NCBI GenBank assembly: GCA_947629825.1
Contig: CANRFF010000001.1
Coordinates: forward strand, 62,001-126,000
Origin: an uncultured Anaeroplasmataceae bacterium
GTDB lineage: Bacteria; Bacillota_I; Bacilli_A; Acholeplasmatales; Anaeroplasmataceae
DNA: 64,000 nucleotides
Reading direction: 5' to 3'
Below, piece after piece: positions 9,901-19,300 of this stretch. Every line of letters starts with the position of its first letter. Position 1 is the stretch's first letter. The notes below the pieces were generated by a model. It was not told the DNA's origin. It did not search any database and saw nothing but the letters and a program-made list of their open reading frames with translations. Position numbers and translations under genes: made by a program.

Positions 9901-10390
9901 ATTAAACGGAAGAACTTTCCTTCTTCCGGAAACTCCAAAAGAAGTTTTGGGAGAAGTATATTATTCGTCTGCGGTTTCTTTGGATTTGACGATCTCTGCT
10001 CGGACGGATTCCGACTCTGCGATGGTTTTACTGACGACGGAGGGTCAAAATCCGGAATTTAAAGTGGGGACGGGAACTTTGACGTTGCAAGCAAAGATCA
10101 AGCCGGGGAAAATTTATAAAATATACACTACGGATTTGATGACGATAACGATATCCGAAAGCAATCGACAATCGGCAAAAGTTCAAACTTCCGTCGAATT
10201 TTCTTCGACCATGCAAGTGGCTTCCTATGGGTTTGTACCGGTTCTGTATAAAAAAGGATATCGGTTTGTGGGTTATCAGAAAATAAACGATCAAAACGAG
10301 GGGACGCTTTTTACGGATCAAAGCGGGCGTCTATTGGAAAAATCCGAAGAAAAAACGGTCAATCTCGTTGCGAAATATTTACCGATTTAA
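6941..10390 (+). CDS. BspA-type leucine-rich repeat surface protein
   Basis: 1149 residues from ATG 6941, preferred over the in-frame GTG at 6932 because AGAGGTG is properly spaced in front of the ATG; it overlaps the previous stop by 11 bases. Residues 1-130 are a soluble, probably cytoplasmic, domain; one membrane helix lies at about 135-155; the rest is predicted outside. Residues about 190-850 carry BspA-type (LRR_5) repeats with the typical I-G-x-x-A-F-x-x-C-x-x-L-x-x-[IV] rhythm. An InlB/Listeria-Bacteroides-type repeat (R-E-G-Y-x-F-x-x-W) follows at about 945-985, and a related G-Y-x-F-x-G-Y segment sits near the end. Such proteins bind host matrix or other bacteria; that role here is inferred from the family. 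The type II orientation without wall-sorting signal is notable. Confidence 0.85.
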   Translation: MNSETLNRFSYHNVLSKEVSLKEYLFSYNAKTMEKYVLFQFHNATDREVTSLNFDLVQLDRNQKEMQVVPVSFQALGQNQKSDFVPPFKIQIDASCQSIELRHFSFELAEPLVAEPVKKSKFSKKKMNKIHKIRFLPILLFLLILLAGLGYTMYAYLQKYQTEHTQFTDADFIYNKESDSEEVSIVKYQRNEKKVTIPKEIYGYPITAIEEEAFLGKQVTSVVAESKVLEIGDRAFSSCSGLKSFTGNTVWRIGEEAFNGCTNLTELDVDSIDEIGSEAFENCVSLTTFSSSTVQQIGDGAFRGCTSLTEISVPNAVVGAGTLADTPTLSSVNISTGNVKFFGDIFDCQNTALPETLREVVLNADRISKSFFAELQDYSLFRLLNKNVKFEYPAFENATFDGYEDTGTYEMIDGQAISWIPSEIVVISADTKIKSLSVNVFALTNCREIQIDAPLSLPEGIFADCENLESVVLSERVSLGTSCLADTVLKELYLPKSGGNFKDYLKDGTIQKLYLTGTGSLSPYYFEGCNIEELTISDDIRLNASCLASISGLEKLTISNVGGLNGFGSFPDLKEVTLVLNPLKTSIDSLAFHSLPKLVKINLPENVTSIGSYAFSDLESLQELPSFKNVRIASPIVSQCPSLARLELQVTHPITGSVIGEGCQRLGFLKITTAYQLLPMDQLDLSITALTHLSIDFSGTLFNTKGFLKGCDHLEYLEMPFVNQGILGDLFSSQSVEKEDQLYVVPSTLKTVVINRHGNVFQVASGYFYGLLQLDAIDIVSSNITTIETDAVTNCSNLKNLFIPAISVHNYIDGINRTSFDGSLNVLYASTACIFGNSQVRSYDYVNRNNSYVISYATDSSTERISVVSPFLYAVERFLPVTETPVNVTVVPSSDSEVIGSYFSYMGGSVEAKMYPRNITADLYEEKETSLAYENWDGTYVSASSDIVPRGKEREGYAFLYWEFNGSLFDFTETVTEPKTLTARYEALNGRTFLLPETPKEVLGEVYYSSAVSLDLTISARTDSDSAMVLLTTEGQNPEFKVGTGTLTLQAKIKPGKIYKIYTTDLMTITISESNRQSAKVQTSVEFSSTMQVASYGFVPVLYKKGYRFVGYQKINDQNEGTLFTDQSGRLLEKSEEKTVNLVAKYLPI

Positions 10391-10399
10391 GAAGATATC

Positions 10400-10428
10400 T
10401 TGACTTTTGAAAAAGAGAATAGTATAAC
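10400..10428 (+). promoter_or_regulatory. Sigma-A-type promoter of ferritin
   Basis: TTGACT at 10400-10405, 17-base spacer, TATAAC at 10423-10428. The start of transcription would fall at about 10435, at the AGGAGG ribosome site, so the leader is very short. No Fur-type palindrome is seen around it. Confidence 0.75.
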
Positions 10429-10449
10429 ATTTTTAGGAGGAAAAAAAAG

Positions 10450-10935
10450 ATGCTGAATCAAAAAGTAAAAGATCTTATCAATGATCAAATCAATAAAGAA
10501 ATGTATTCGTCTTATTTGTATCTGAATGTCGGCAATTATTATGCGGAACAGGGATTGAACGGTTTTTCCAGTTGGTTTAGAAAACAAGCCAACGAAGAAT
10601 TGGAACATGCGGTCAAATTCATCGATTATCTGCATGATCAAAACGAAAATGTTCAACTGTTGTCCATTGAATCGCCGAAACATCAATTCAAAGACGCAAA
10701 AGAACCGTTGGTTCTGACTTTGGAACATGAACAATATGTTACTTCTTTAATCAATGGAATTTATCAGGCGGCACTGGATGCGCACGATTATCGTACCACT
10801 CATTTTCTGGATTGGTTTATCGGAGAACAGACCGAAGAAGAAAAAACCGCTCAGGATCTTTTGAATAAGTACGATCATTTTGTGACCAATGCCAAAGCAT
10901 TGTATCAATTGGATTTGGAACTTTCCAAAAGATAA
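10450..10935 (+). CDS. ftnA: Bacterial non-haem ferritin
   Basis: 161 residues, the usual length of bacterial ferritin subunits. It stores iron as a ferric mineral in a 24-mer shell after oxidising Fe(II). The ferroxidase ligands are in place: E17, E50, H53 (in N-E-E-L-E-H), E94, Q127 and E130 in the G-E-Q-T-E-E-E motif, matching E. coli FtnA. No haem-ligating Met of the bacterioferritin type is evident. It has its own promoter and terminator, so it is a single-gene unit. Confidence 0.93.
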   Translation: MLNQKVKDLINDQINKEMYSSYLYLNVGNYYAEQGLNGFSSWFRKQANEELEHAVKFIDYLHDQNENVQLLSIESPKHQFKDAKEPLVLTLEHEQYVTSLINGIYQAALDAHDYRTTHFLDWFIGEQTEEEKTAQDLLNKYDHFVTNAKALYQLDLELSKR

Positions 10936-10942
10936 TCGAAAG

Positions 10943-10976
10943 AAACTCTACTTCGGTAGAGTTTTTCTTTTTTCAA
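10943..10976 (+). terminator. Intrinsic terminator after ferritin
   Basis: Perfect 9-bp stem AAACTCTAC / GTAGAGTTT with TTCG tetraloop, followed by a T-rich run. Confidence 0.9.
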
Positions 10977-10989
10977 AGAGAAGGTTATA

Positions 10990-11018
10990 TTTACAAGAAT
11001 GCGGAAATTTGATATAAT
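10990..11018 (+). promoter_or_regulatory. Promoter of ytxK-ackA
   Basis: TTTACA at 10990-10995, 17-base spacer, TATAAT at 11013-11018. The promoter covers the upstream in-frame ATG at 10999, which rules that codon out as the ytxK start. Confidence 0.8.
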
Positions 11019-11037
11019 AAAAAACGGTGAAACAAAA

Positions 11038-11979
11038 ATGCAGGATGTGGAAAGGAATCAATTGGAATTGTTTTATGATTGTTTGGACGCTTCCAACAAT
11101 GTTTTATACGAAGCGCTTCATTCGGATTATTTTTCGTTGATTGAAAAAACGGTTCAAAACATTTTGGCAGGAGAAGTCCTTACGGATGTGGAAGAACCTT
11201 TCCTCCGTCGTCTGAACGAAATTTATGCGACGATTGCGGATGTGGATTTTTCCGTAGAAGATGTCCGTAAAGCAATGCAGGCGATCGTTTTAAAAGGTCT
11301 GAAAGAAATGAATCTTCCAAACGGAAGTACGACGCCGGACACGTTGGGTATTTTTATGGCTTATTTGATTACCAAATTGACGAATTCCTCCGAGATTTCG
11401 ATCTTGGATCCTCTTTGCGGGACGGGAAATCTGTTGTTGACGATTGCGAATCATTTGGATAAAAATTGTCATCTATATGCTTGCGACCATGATTTATGGA
11501 TGACCAAATTGACTTCTTTGACAAGCAATCTGTTATCGCTGAATGTGGAAATTTACTTTCAGGATACATTTCAGTTAAACCTGAGAAATATGGATTTTAT
11601 TGTTTTCGATCTGCCGAATGAGGCGAAAACGCAGGAAAATTATTTTCCTTACGAAGCCATTTTGCATTATAAAGAAATGTTGAAAGACGGCGGAGCCATC
11701 ATCGGAATCATCGGAAATGATTTTTTCGATTATGATAAAGATCAGCGGTTTAAGAAAAAATTGTTGGAAGATTGTTCGATTATCGGAATTGTCGAGCTTC
11801 CGGACGCAATGTTTACATCGAAACCGAAAAGTATTCTTGTGATTGAAAAAAAGGTTCAGGACAAGAAAAATTGTTTTATGGTCAAACTGCCAAGCTTTTC
11901 CAATGTGAAAGAGTTCAATAATGCTCTTTTGGATATCGAAGCGTGGTTTGAAAAAAATAAAAAAAGAAGTGAGGAATAA
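11038..11979 (+). CDS. ytxK: YtxK-like class I methyltransferase
   Basis: 313 residues from ATG 11038, which lies just after the predicted transcription start and behind a GGTGA site. Motif I, D-P-L-C-G-T-G-N, sits at about residues 124-131 and binds S-adenosylmethionine; the catalytic motif IV, N-P-P-F in N6-adenine methylases, is altered to D-L-P-N, as is usual in the YtxK group. Substrate unknown. Placement directly in front of ackA (4 bases apart) is the conserved Bacillus/Staphylococcus arrangement and is the main support for the name. It lacks a target-recognition domain, so it is not a restriction-modification methylase. Confidence 0.8.
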   Translation: MQDVERNQLELFYDCLDASNNVLYEALHSDYFSLIEKTVQNILAGEVLTDVEEPFLRRLNEIYATIADVDFSVEDVRKAMQAIVLKGLKEMNLPNGSTTPDTLGIFMAYLITKLTNSSEISILDPLCGTGNLLLTIANHLDKNCHLYACDHDLWMTKLTSLTSNLLSLNVEIYFQDTFQLNLRNMDFIVFDLPNEAKTQENYFPYEAILHYKEMLKDGGAIIGIIGNDFFDYDKDQRFKKKLLEDCSIIGIVELPDAMFTSKPKSILVIEKKVQDKKNCFMVKLPSFSNVKEFNNALLDIEAWFEKNKKRSEE

Positions 11980-11983
11980 GAAA

Positions 11984-13177
11984 ATGGCAAAAATTATGGC
12001 AGTAAACGCAGGAAGTTCTTCCATTAAATTTCAATTATTGGAGATGCCGAAAGAAAACGTAATTGCTTCCGGTGTTATGGAAAGAATCGGACTGGCAGAA
12101 GGGATTTTTACTTTAAAGTACGATGGAAAGAAAGAAGAAACCCATCCGGTTTTACCGACGCATGCGGAAGGTGTCGATCTTTTATTGAAGACACTCATTG
12201 AAAAAGGGATCGTAAAAAGTCTTTCCGAAATTTCCGGTGTCGGACATCGTGTTGTCCAAGGAGGAGAATATTTCAAAGATTCTTGTCTGGTTGACGATAC
12301 CGTCATTGAGAAAATCGCCGAATTGGCCGATTTGGCTCCGCTTCATAATCCGGCACATATCATCGGGATCAAAGCGTTCCAAAAAGCATTACCGCAAGTA
12401 CCGCAGGTGGTGGTATTCGATACGGTATTTCATCAGACCATGGCCGAAGAAGTATATATGTATGCGACGCCGTATGAATGGTATGAAAAATATGGGATCC
12501 GGAAATACGGGGCTCATGGAACTTCTCATCAATATGTTTCCCAGCGGGCAGCGGAATTGCTTCACAAACCATTGAAAGATACGAAAATCATCGTATGTCA
12601 TTTGGGAAACGGGGCTTCGATTTGTGCGGTGGAAGGCGGAAAGTGCAAAGATACTTCGATGGGCTTGACGCCACTGGAAGGAATTCCGATGGGAACTCGG
12701 TCGGGAATTCTGGATCCGACGGTGGTTTCGTATATTTGTGAAAAGGAAGGAAAAACCGCTACGGAAGTGGTCAATATTCTGAATAAGAAATCGGGATATT
12801 TGGGAATGTCCGGACGCTCCAATGACGCTCGGGATGTCACTGCGGGAATGGAAGCCGGAGATCATCGTTGCAAATTGACTTTTGATGTTCAGGCCAAGAG
12901 AATTGTGGATTATATTGCCGCTTATTATGTTTTGATGGGTGGTTGTGATTGTATTTGTTTTACGGCGGGAATGGGTGAAAATTTAATTCATTTGCGTAAG
13001 AATATTCTAAATCGTTTGGGTGTGCTTGGGGTAGAACTCGATGAACAAGCCAACAATGTTCGGGCAGTGGAACAGGAAATCACTACGAAAAATTCCAAGA
13101 TCAAAGCATTTATCATTCCGACCAACGAAGAAGTTATGATCGCAAGAGATACGGTCAGAGTTGCGAAAATTCGCTAA
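11984..13177 (+). CDS. ackA: Acetate kinase
   Basis: 397 residues from ATG 11984 (GTGAGGA site upstream; the longer frame from 11921 lies inside ytxK). Converts acetyl phosphate plus ADP to acetate plus ATP, the substrate-level phosphorylation step of acetate fermentation. Family motifs are clear: V-N-A-G-S-S-S-I-K-F at the N-terminus, V-x-D-T-x-F-H-Q-T-M, H-G-T-S-H, H-L-G-N-G, and T-x-G-M-G-E-N near the C-terminus. No phosphotransacetylase gene lies in the window. Cotranscribed with ytxK and closed by a terminator. Confidence 0.97.
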   Translation: MAKIMAVNAGSSSIKFQLLEMPKENVIASGVMERIGLAEGIFTLKYDGKKEETHPVLPTHAEGVDLLLKTLIEKGIVKSLSEISGVGHRVVQGGEYFKDSCLVDDTVIEKIAELADLAPLHNPAHIIGIKAFQKALPQVPQVVVFDTVFHQTMAEEVYMYATPYEWYEKYGIRKYGAHGTSHQYVSQRAAELLHKPLKDTKIIVCHLGNGASICAVEGGKCKDTSMGLTPLEGIPMGTRSGILDPTVVSYICEKEGKTATEVVNILNKKSGYLGMSGRSNDARDVTAGMEAGDHRCKLTFDVQAKRIVDYIAAYYVLMGGCDCICFTAGMGENLIHLRKNILNRLGVLGVELDEQANNVRAVEQEITTKNSKIKAFIIPTNEEVMIARDTVRVAKIR

Positions 13178-13204
13178 TCGGTAAAAATTCATATCGAATC
13201 AGGA

Positions 13205-13234
13205 AAAGGGCGATTAAAATCGTCCTTTATTTTT
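13205..13234 (+). terminator. Intrinsic terminator after ackA
   Basis: Stem AAAGGGCGAT / ATCGTCCTTT (one G-T pair) with TAAA loop, then a T-run. Confidence 0.88.
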
Positions 13235-13263
13235 GACGAAAAACGCTTTTATGTAAAATCAAT

Positions 13264-13292
13264 TTGACATTTTTTTGAAAAAGGTTTATAAT
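13264..13292 (+). promoter_or_regulatory. Promoter of the 2180-residue surface protein
   Basis: Consensus TTGACA at 13264-13269, 17-base spacer, TATAAT at 13287-13292: one of the strongest promoters in the window, suggesting an abundant product. Confidence 0.85.
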
Positions 13293-13331
13293 GATAAAAT
13301 GTAAATTGTTGTAAAACGAAGGGAGATTCGT

Positions 13332-16300
13332 ATGAAAAAGAAAATTATTTTCCTCTCCATCTTCATTGTTGTGCTTTTACTGGGTGGAGTCGGGATATTC
13401 TTTATTACGCAATTTAATAAAAAACCGATTACTTGGGCAGATGTCGAAGCTAAATATAAAACAACTCTAACAGAAGTACCGACGGATGGTTCGACTCCGA
13501 ATGACCATACGTCTATGGAAAATGTGGCTTATTTTTTATGGAAGATTGAAAATACCGAAAATTTTGCATCCACGACGACCGGAACGGCAATGTCTGCGGG
13601 TCAAAAACAGGAAATTTACAATAAACGGGTGGTTACGAAAGAACGCCAAATGATCGATACGGTTTCCACGGGAGTCATTACCACCGGAAAACAAAAATAT
13701 TTTTTGGACGGAAAAGTATTACTTCGGGATTTCAAATCGAAAGACGGAGATCAGATCACTTGGAAAAACGATGCTCCGGAATGTATTACCAATAAAGGAT
13801 ATATTTCCCGATACGGTTGGCTTCCGACGCAATGTACGGCTTATATCATTTGTCAGGAAACGGTTCTGGAATATTCCGAGTTGACTGTTTTGGATAACGG
13901 CTTGTACAGTATTTCTTTAAGTTTGAATCCCAATGAGGAGTACGCTCCTTTCTGGTATCAAAGAGAAGTGGCGGAAAATGCTTCCGCCAAAGGAAAACCG
14001 AAATTCAGTTCGATTTCGGTGGAATACATTTTCGATGATGCTTGGGTAGTTCATGAAGTACATACTCAGGAAAAATACAATATCACACCGGGGGCTTTTC
14101 CGATGCCGGTGGATTGTACGACAAATGTCGTGGAAGTCTTTGACTACGATCATCCTCAACTGAATGCCGAAGATGTGGCGTGGTTCAAACCTTATGAATC
14201 AATGGAGCCGACGGATGGAGAAGTGGAAGTTTCCGATCCTACGGCACTGGAGTATATCACCAAAGCGTTGATTTCCGCCGATGGTTCCGATGCGAAATTT
14301 GATGTGAATATTCAACTGAACGAACAACAATTATCCGGAAAACTGGCTTTGAATTTGGCGGATTTGAATAATATCAATTTGAAATTTTCGTTGGATAAAC
14401 TGAATGTTCATTTTCAGGATCAGACGATTTATCTGGATATGAATCAAGTGAAATTAAAAACGACTACTGCGGGAATTACCGATCTGCTTGCGCCGGTTCT
14501 GGAAAGTCTTACTGCTTCCGAAACGGAAGATTCGTCGTCTGAGTCTTTGGATCTTGCGGCAATCATGCAGGATTTCGACTCTGCGGAGATGACGGTTTCC
14601 GAACAGCATATTTCCATTTCGGTGAAGTTGCATTTGCTGGGAATGGAGGTTCCGCTTTCGTTTGAAATTTCCAAGAATAACGATCAATATCAAATGGAAT
14701 CGATTGCGGGTTCTTTGGAAGTTTCGTCGGTTCATATCGGACTGTCTTTAACGAAAAACGATTCATTGGAATTTGCCGCCGTACAAGGAGAATATTGTGA
14801 TATTTCCAATCTGAAATTTATGGTGGATGACGTTGTTTCCATTCTGCAAAACGGAGTTGCGGAGCTGGAAGTCAGCGGTGCTTATCGGGATATTTCGGTA
14901 TCGGGGAATATTTTATTGGATTTCCAAGACGGCTTGTCTTTGACGGCAGACGTTTGTCTGGGATACCAAAAGATCAACGAACAATTGGTGATATCGTATC
15001 AAAAAGATTGGGTTTATTTGGATTATCGTTCGGTTCATATCAAAGTTCAAACCAGTCAACTGATGGATTTGCTTTCGGATTTCGGTATCGAATTCGATCC
15101 TTCGTCCTTTTCTTTGGATATCAATCAAGTATTAAATACGGTATTATCTATCGATTATTCCGTTTTATTGGAAAATTTAATCATTTCGGAAAACGGAGTG
15201 GATATTTCTTTGGGACTTTCCGCTTTGTTTGAAAACTTGGAAACACTTCATTTGGTGATTGAAAATACCGACGCCGGTTTTGATATCAAGGCCAATTATT
15301 TCGATTTGCAGGCAAAAGTACAGGCCCATACCGACCGGGAAGTCGTCATTGACGATACCCAATATTCGACGGTGGACGTTTTGTTGGATAGTGTGGCTTA
15401 TTTAGGCAAACTGATCAATAAAGAATCGATTCGGATCGATATTCATCAGGCAACGGCTCAGATAAAATTGAAAGAAAAAACGTATCCGATCGTACTGAAT
15501 GCCTCTGTGGATTTGGTATTGAAAGAAGGAACGTATGATGTATTGGGCGTATTCGATGTGACCGTTACGGACCAAATGTATTCTTTCCGGGTTTGCGTAC
15601 TGGATAATGTGTTGTATTTGTCATTCGAAGAAGAAGTGATTGCTCTTTCTTTGGATGAGTTGGATTCTTTGATTGAGGAAATTTCTGCGAGATTACAACC
15701 GGTTTTAAATTCGTCTGGGTCTTCGGATTCGCAATCGACATTCAGTCTGGATTTCTTGGATCAATTGACGATCGGAAATAATTCCATATCTTTCAATCAT
15801 TTATTTGAAGATGCTTTCAATATTGCCTTGACGCTTTCTTTGGCAAAAGACGAATCCGATGTCGCTACGGAATTGTTGGGAACGCTTGCCGGAAATTATC
15901 GGGAAACAGTTACTTTCTCTCTTCCGATTACCGTTCGGAAATCTTCGGGGGTTGTGATTGAGGTACCGACGGGGACGATGGTCAATCAAGAAGATCTTTT
16001 GGTTCTCATCGACAATATCGTTTATTTGCTTGAAATGATCGGAAAAGAATCGATTCATCTGGATTTGAATGAAACGACGGTAACCTTATCCGAAAAATCC
16101 GAAACTTTGAAACTTTCCGGTGCGGTGGATTTGGTTCTTGTCGATCGGAAGTATCAGCTGAGCGGAACCATCGATTTTGTCGGTTTCGGTATTCAATTAT
16201 CGGTAGGGATTGTTCTTGTCGATCAGGATTTGTATCTTACGGTATCGCATCAGAATATTCATTTGAAAATCAATGAATTGGAAACTTTTGTCGATCAACT

Positions 16301-19300
16301 GGTATCCAAAATCAATCAGATGATCGAACAAATCAATTCCATTGGAAATAAAAACATCGCTCCGATGGAACTCGATTTCGATTTCGGACCGCTCAATTTT
16401 GAATTTATCAAGAGTTTGACATTGACCGCAAATTCTCTTTCTTTGGAAAATGTATTGGGTTTGGGGTTGAATGTCGGTTTGATGTTCGGTTTAATAACTT
16501 CTCAGGATCAGACGCTCTTTTCGGCAACGCTTTCCGGCCTTTACAAAGATCAGGTTCAATTTGAAATTCCGTTTACTTTAGGAAAATCCGCTCTTCAGAA
16601 GGTCGTCGTTCCGACAACAAATCTGATAGAACCGGAAGATTTACTGCAGTTATGCGATCATGCAATTCGATTATTGAATATCGCCAACGAAAAATCGTTT
16701 GTGTTGGATTTGGATTTATCTGTTACCGACAGCGGATTTTTGAAAATGTCCATTACCGGTACGGCGGAAATTTTGGTATATCCGAATGGAAAATTCGATC
16801 TGGAAGCCAATGTGATTATCGAAGAATTTGAAAAAACACAAGAAAGAAAAGGATATCACAACGTTCATCTGATTTTATTGACGAAAGAAGGTCAGGCAAA
16901 CGCTCAGGGCAAAGATGTGGCTTCTTATGAAAATGATATGTTATATATCACTTACGGAAACAACAGTGAAGATTTGAACAGCCAGATCAAAGTTTATACG
17001 CCGGTTCGAACCATTTTGGATATTGTGGATACTTTGACGAAACTTTTGGGAATCGATTTGTCTTTTGCCGACGGGCTTCTTTCCGAAGGGCAAGAAGAAT
17101 TGAATATCGGGGATTTATCGAAATTATTCCAAAAAGAAGAATCCGAAGAAGAAAAAGAACCGATGAATTTGTCCGATCTGTTGTGTGGAATATCTGTAAC
17201 TTCTTCCGGTTTGGAAGTGGTTCTCAACGGACAGTTCCTGCAAGAAAATTTACCGGCAGATCAGAATATCACCGTAACTTTGAATTTGGAAGAAACCGAT
17301 CACAGCAAAGCTGCGCTTACTTTAAAGAATTTATATACCGCTTATCAAAACGAACTTCATTATACGAAAATCGATATCAACGGTATTACTTTGAAAAAAG
17401 AAGAAGTGAAAATCGATGCGCCGGAGCAATTGGACGGCTGGTATGATATTGGTGATATCGACCTGTTGGTCAACGGATTGGTAACCACGGCGACATTCAA
17501 AGATTTTGCGATTGAAGGAACCGTCAGTTTAAATGCCATCGGTATTGTCAATGTCAGCATTCCGATTCAGATTTATGTGAAAGTCGATGACAACGCCGCT
17601 CCGATTGTATATGCTCATATGGATATGGGATCTTTGGGAGTGGGAAGTATTATCATCAGCGCAAAACAAGTATATATTTATTATTATGATGGTTTTGTTT
17701 ATATCGACCGTAGAGAAGGGAAAACCGGAACCGGCGATCGATATCAGATCAAAATTTCTTACGAAACATTCTTAAGTGATATTCCGTATTATCTGTTGTC
17801 TTATGCGATGAATGTCGGAGACAGTATTATGAAATTGATTAACGGGGCAGAGTCGCCGGAAGGCTACCAGCCGGATGCCGGAAAAATCGTCACCCAATAT
17901 TCCAGTCAGGCTTCCCAAGACAAAGCGTCGTTTACGTTTGCGCTGGATATGGGCGAATTGACCGGAAATACCGATTTGGGAGTTCTTCAGGCAACTTTGG
18001 GATTGATTCCGGTGGTAGTAGAAGAAACGGGATCCGAAATTCGGACGGCTTTGTCGCTCAATTCCATTGACAACTTCAGTTTCATTATGGTCAATGCGAT
18101 CGATTTGAAATCCGATTCGCTGAAGATTACGAATATCAAAGAAAAAGACGGATACAACCGAGTCGAAGAAATCGTCATCAGCGGACAGTTCTTGAAAGAC
18201 TTCGTGAAATCTTATACGGATTCATATCAGTATGAAGTGGATTTAAGTTATAAAAACGGGAAATTCGACGGAAAAGCGGAACATACGGTGTTCTTCTATC
18301 CTCAAAGCGATCTGTTCCCGCAGTTGTTTACGGATTATGATTATTCTTTCAAAGGTCAAACCGGTTCGTTGTTTACTTATCCGTCGGATCTTTCTGCGGA
18401 TCATACGGGATATGTGGCGAATTCATTGGAAGTCGACGGAGAATATTATCATTTGGTCGGTTGGTATACCGATAGCGAATACAGTCAATTATTTGAAGAC
18501 AATCTGATTCCGAATAAGAATTTGAAATTGTATGCCAAGTGGGAAAAAATGCATCGTTTGGAAATTGTCGATGAGTTCGGTGTGGGTCTGACTCAAGAAG
18601 CTTATACCGGTCAGAGTATCAAAGAATTCTATCAACTTTATTCCACGACGACGGATTCTTTCGGAAACTCCTATCATTTCGTCGGATTCTCTTTGGAAGC
18701 CAACGGAGCACTGATTTCTCCGGACTTTACAATGCCGAATGGAGATTTGGTACTTTACATTGTTTGGGAAAAGATTACGTATCGTTTGTATGTGGACGAA
18801 AATTTTGTGAAAGTATTATCGTTGACGGATGATACGGCGATTTCCGAATTGACCGAAGAGATTTATGAAATCGAAAATGTTACCGAAGGTCAGGAAAACA
18901 GATTCTATGGATATCGGAAAGAAACGTTGACGCCGAAATTCCTGTTGGAAAAATGCAGTTCATTTGCGAAGTACGAAGGTGCTTTTGCCGATTTGTATCT
19001 GACGGTACAAAAAGATCGGGAAGGCTACTATCGATATACCTTTGATTATCAAATGAAGTTTACGGATCAAAAATATGTCAGTGTGGCGTTGCCGATTGGG
19101 GAAGAGATTTCCGCAGAAGAACTTCCGCAAGGAGTTTATCGGGATGACAACGGCGTTTATAATATCAATTATTGGTATAATGATTCGGGGGAACTGGATC
19201 AATTCGGAAAATTCCATTCTTCCGAAACCTCTCTTCCTCAAAGCAATCAGACGTGGAAAGCCGTTTACGCCACTTGCGAATATTTGAGTTATACCATGGT

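Noticed and set aside
10999-11037. Upstream ATG for the ytxK gene
   Set aside because: The codon lies between the -35 and -10 of the predicted promoter; ATG 11038 is behind a ribosome site.
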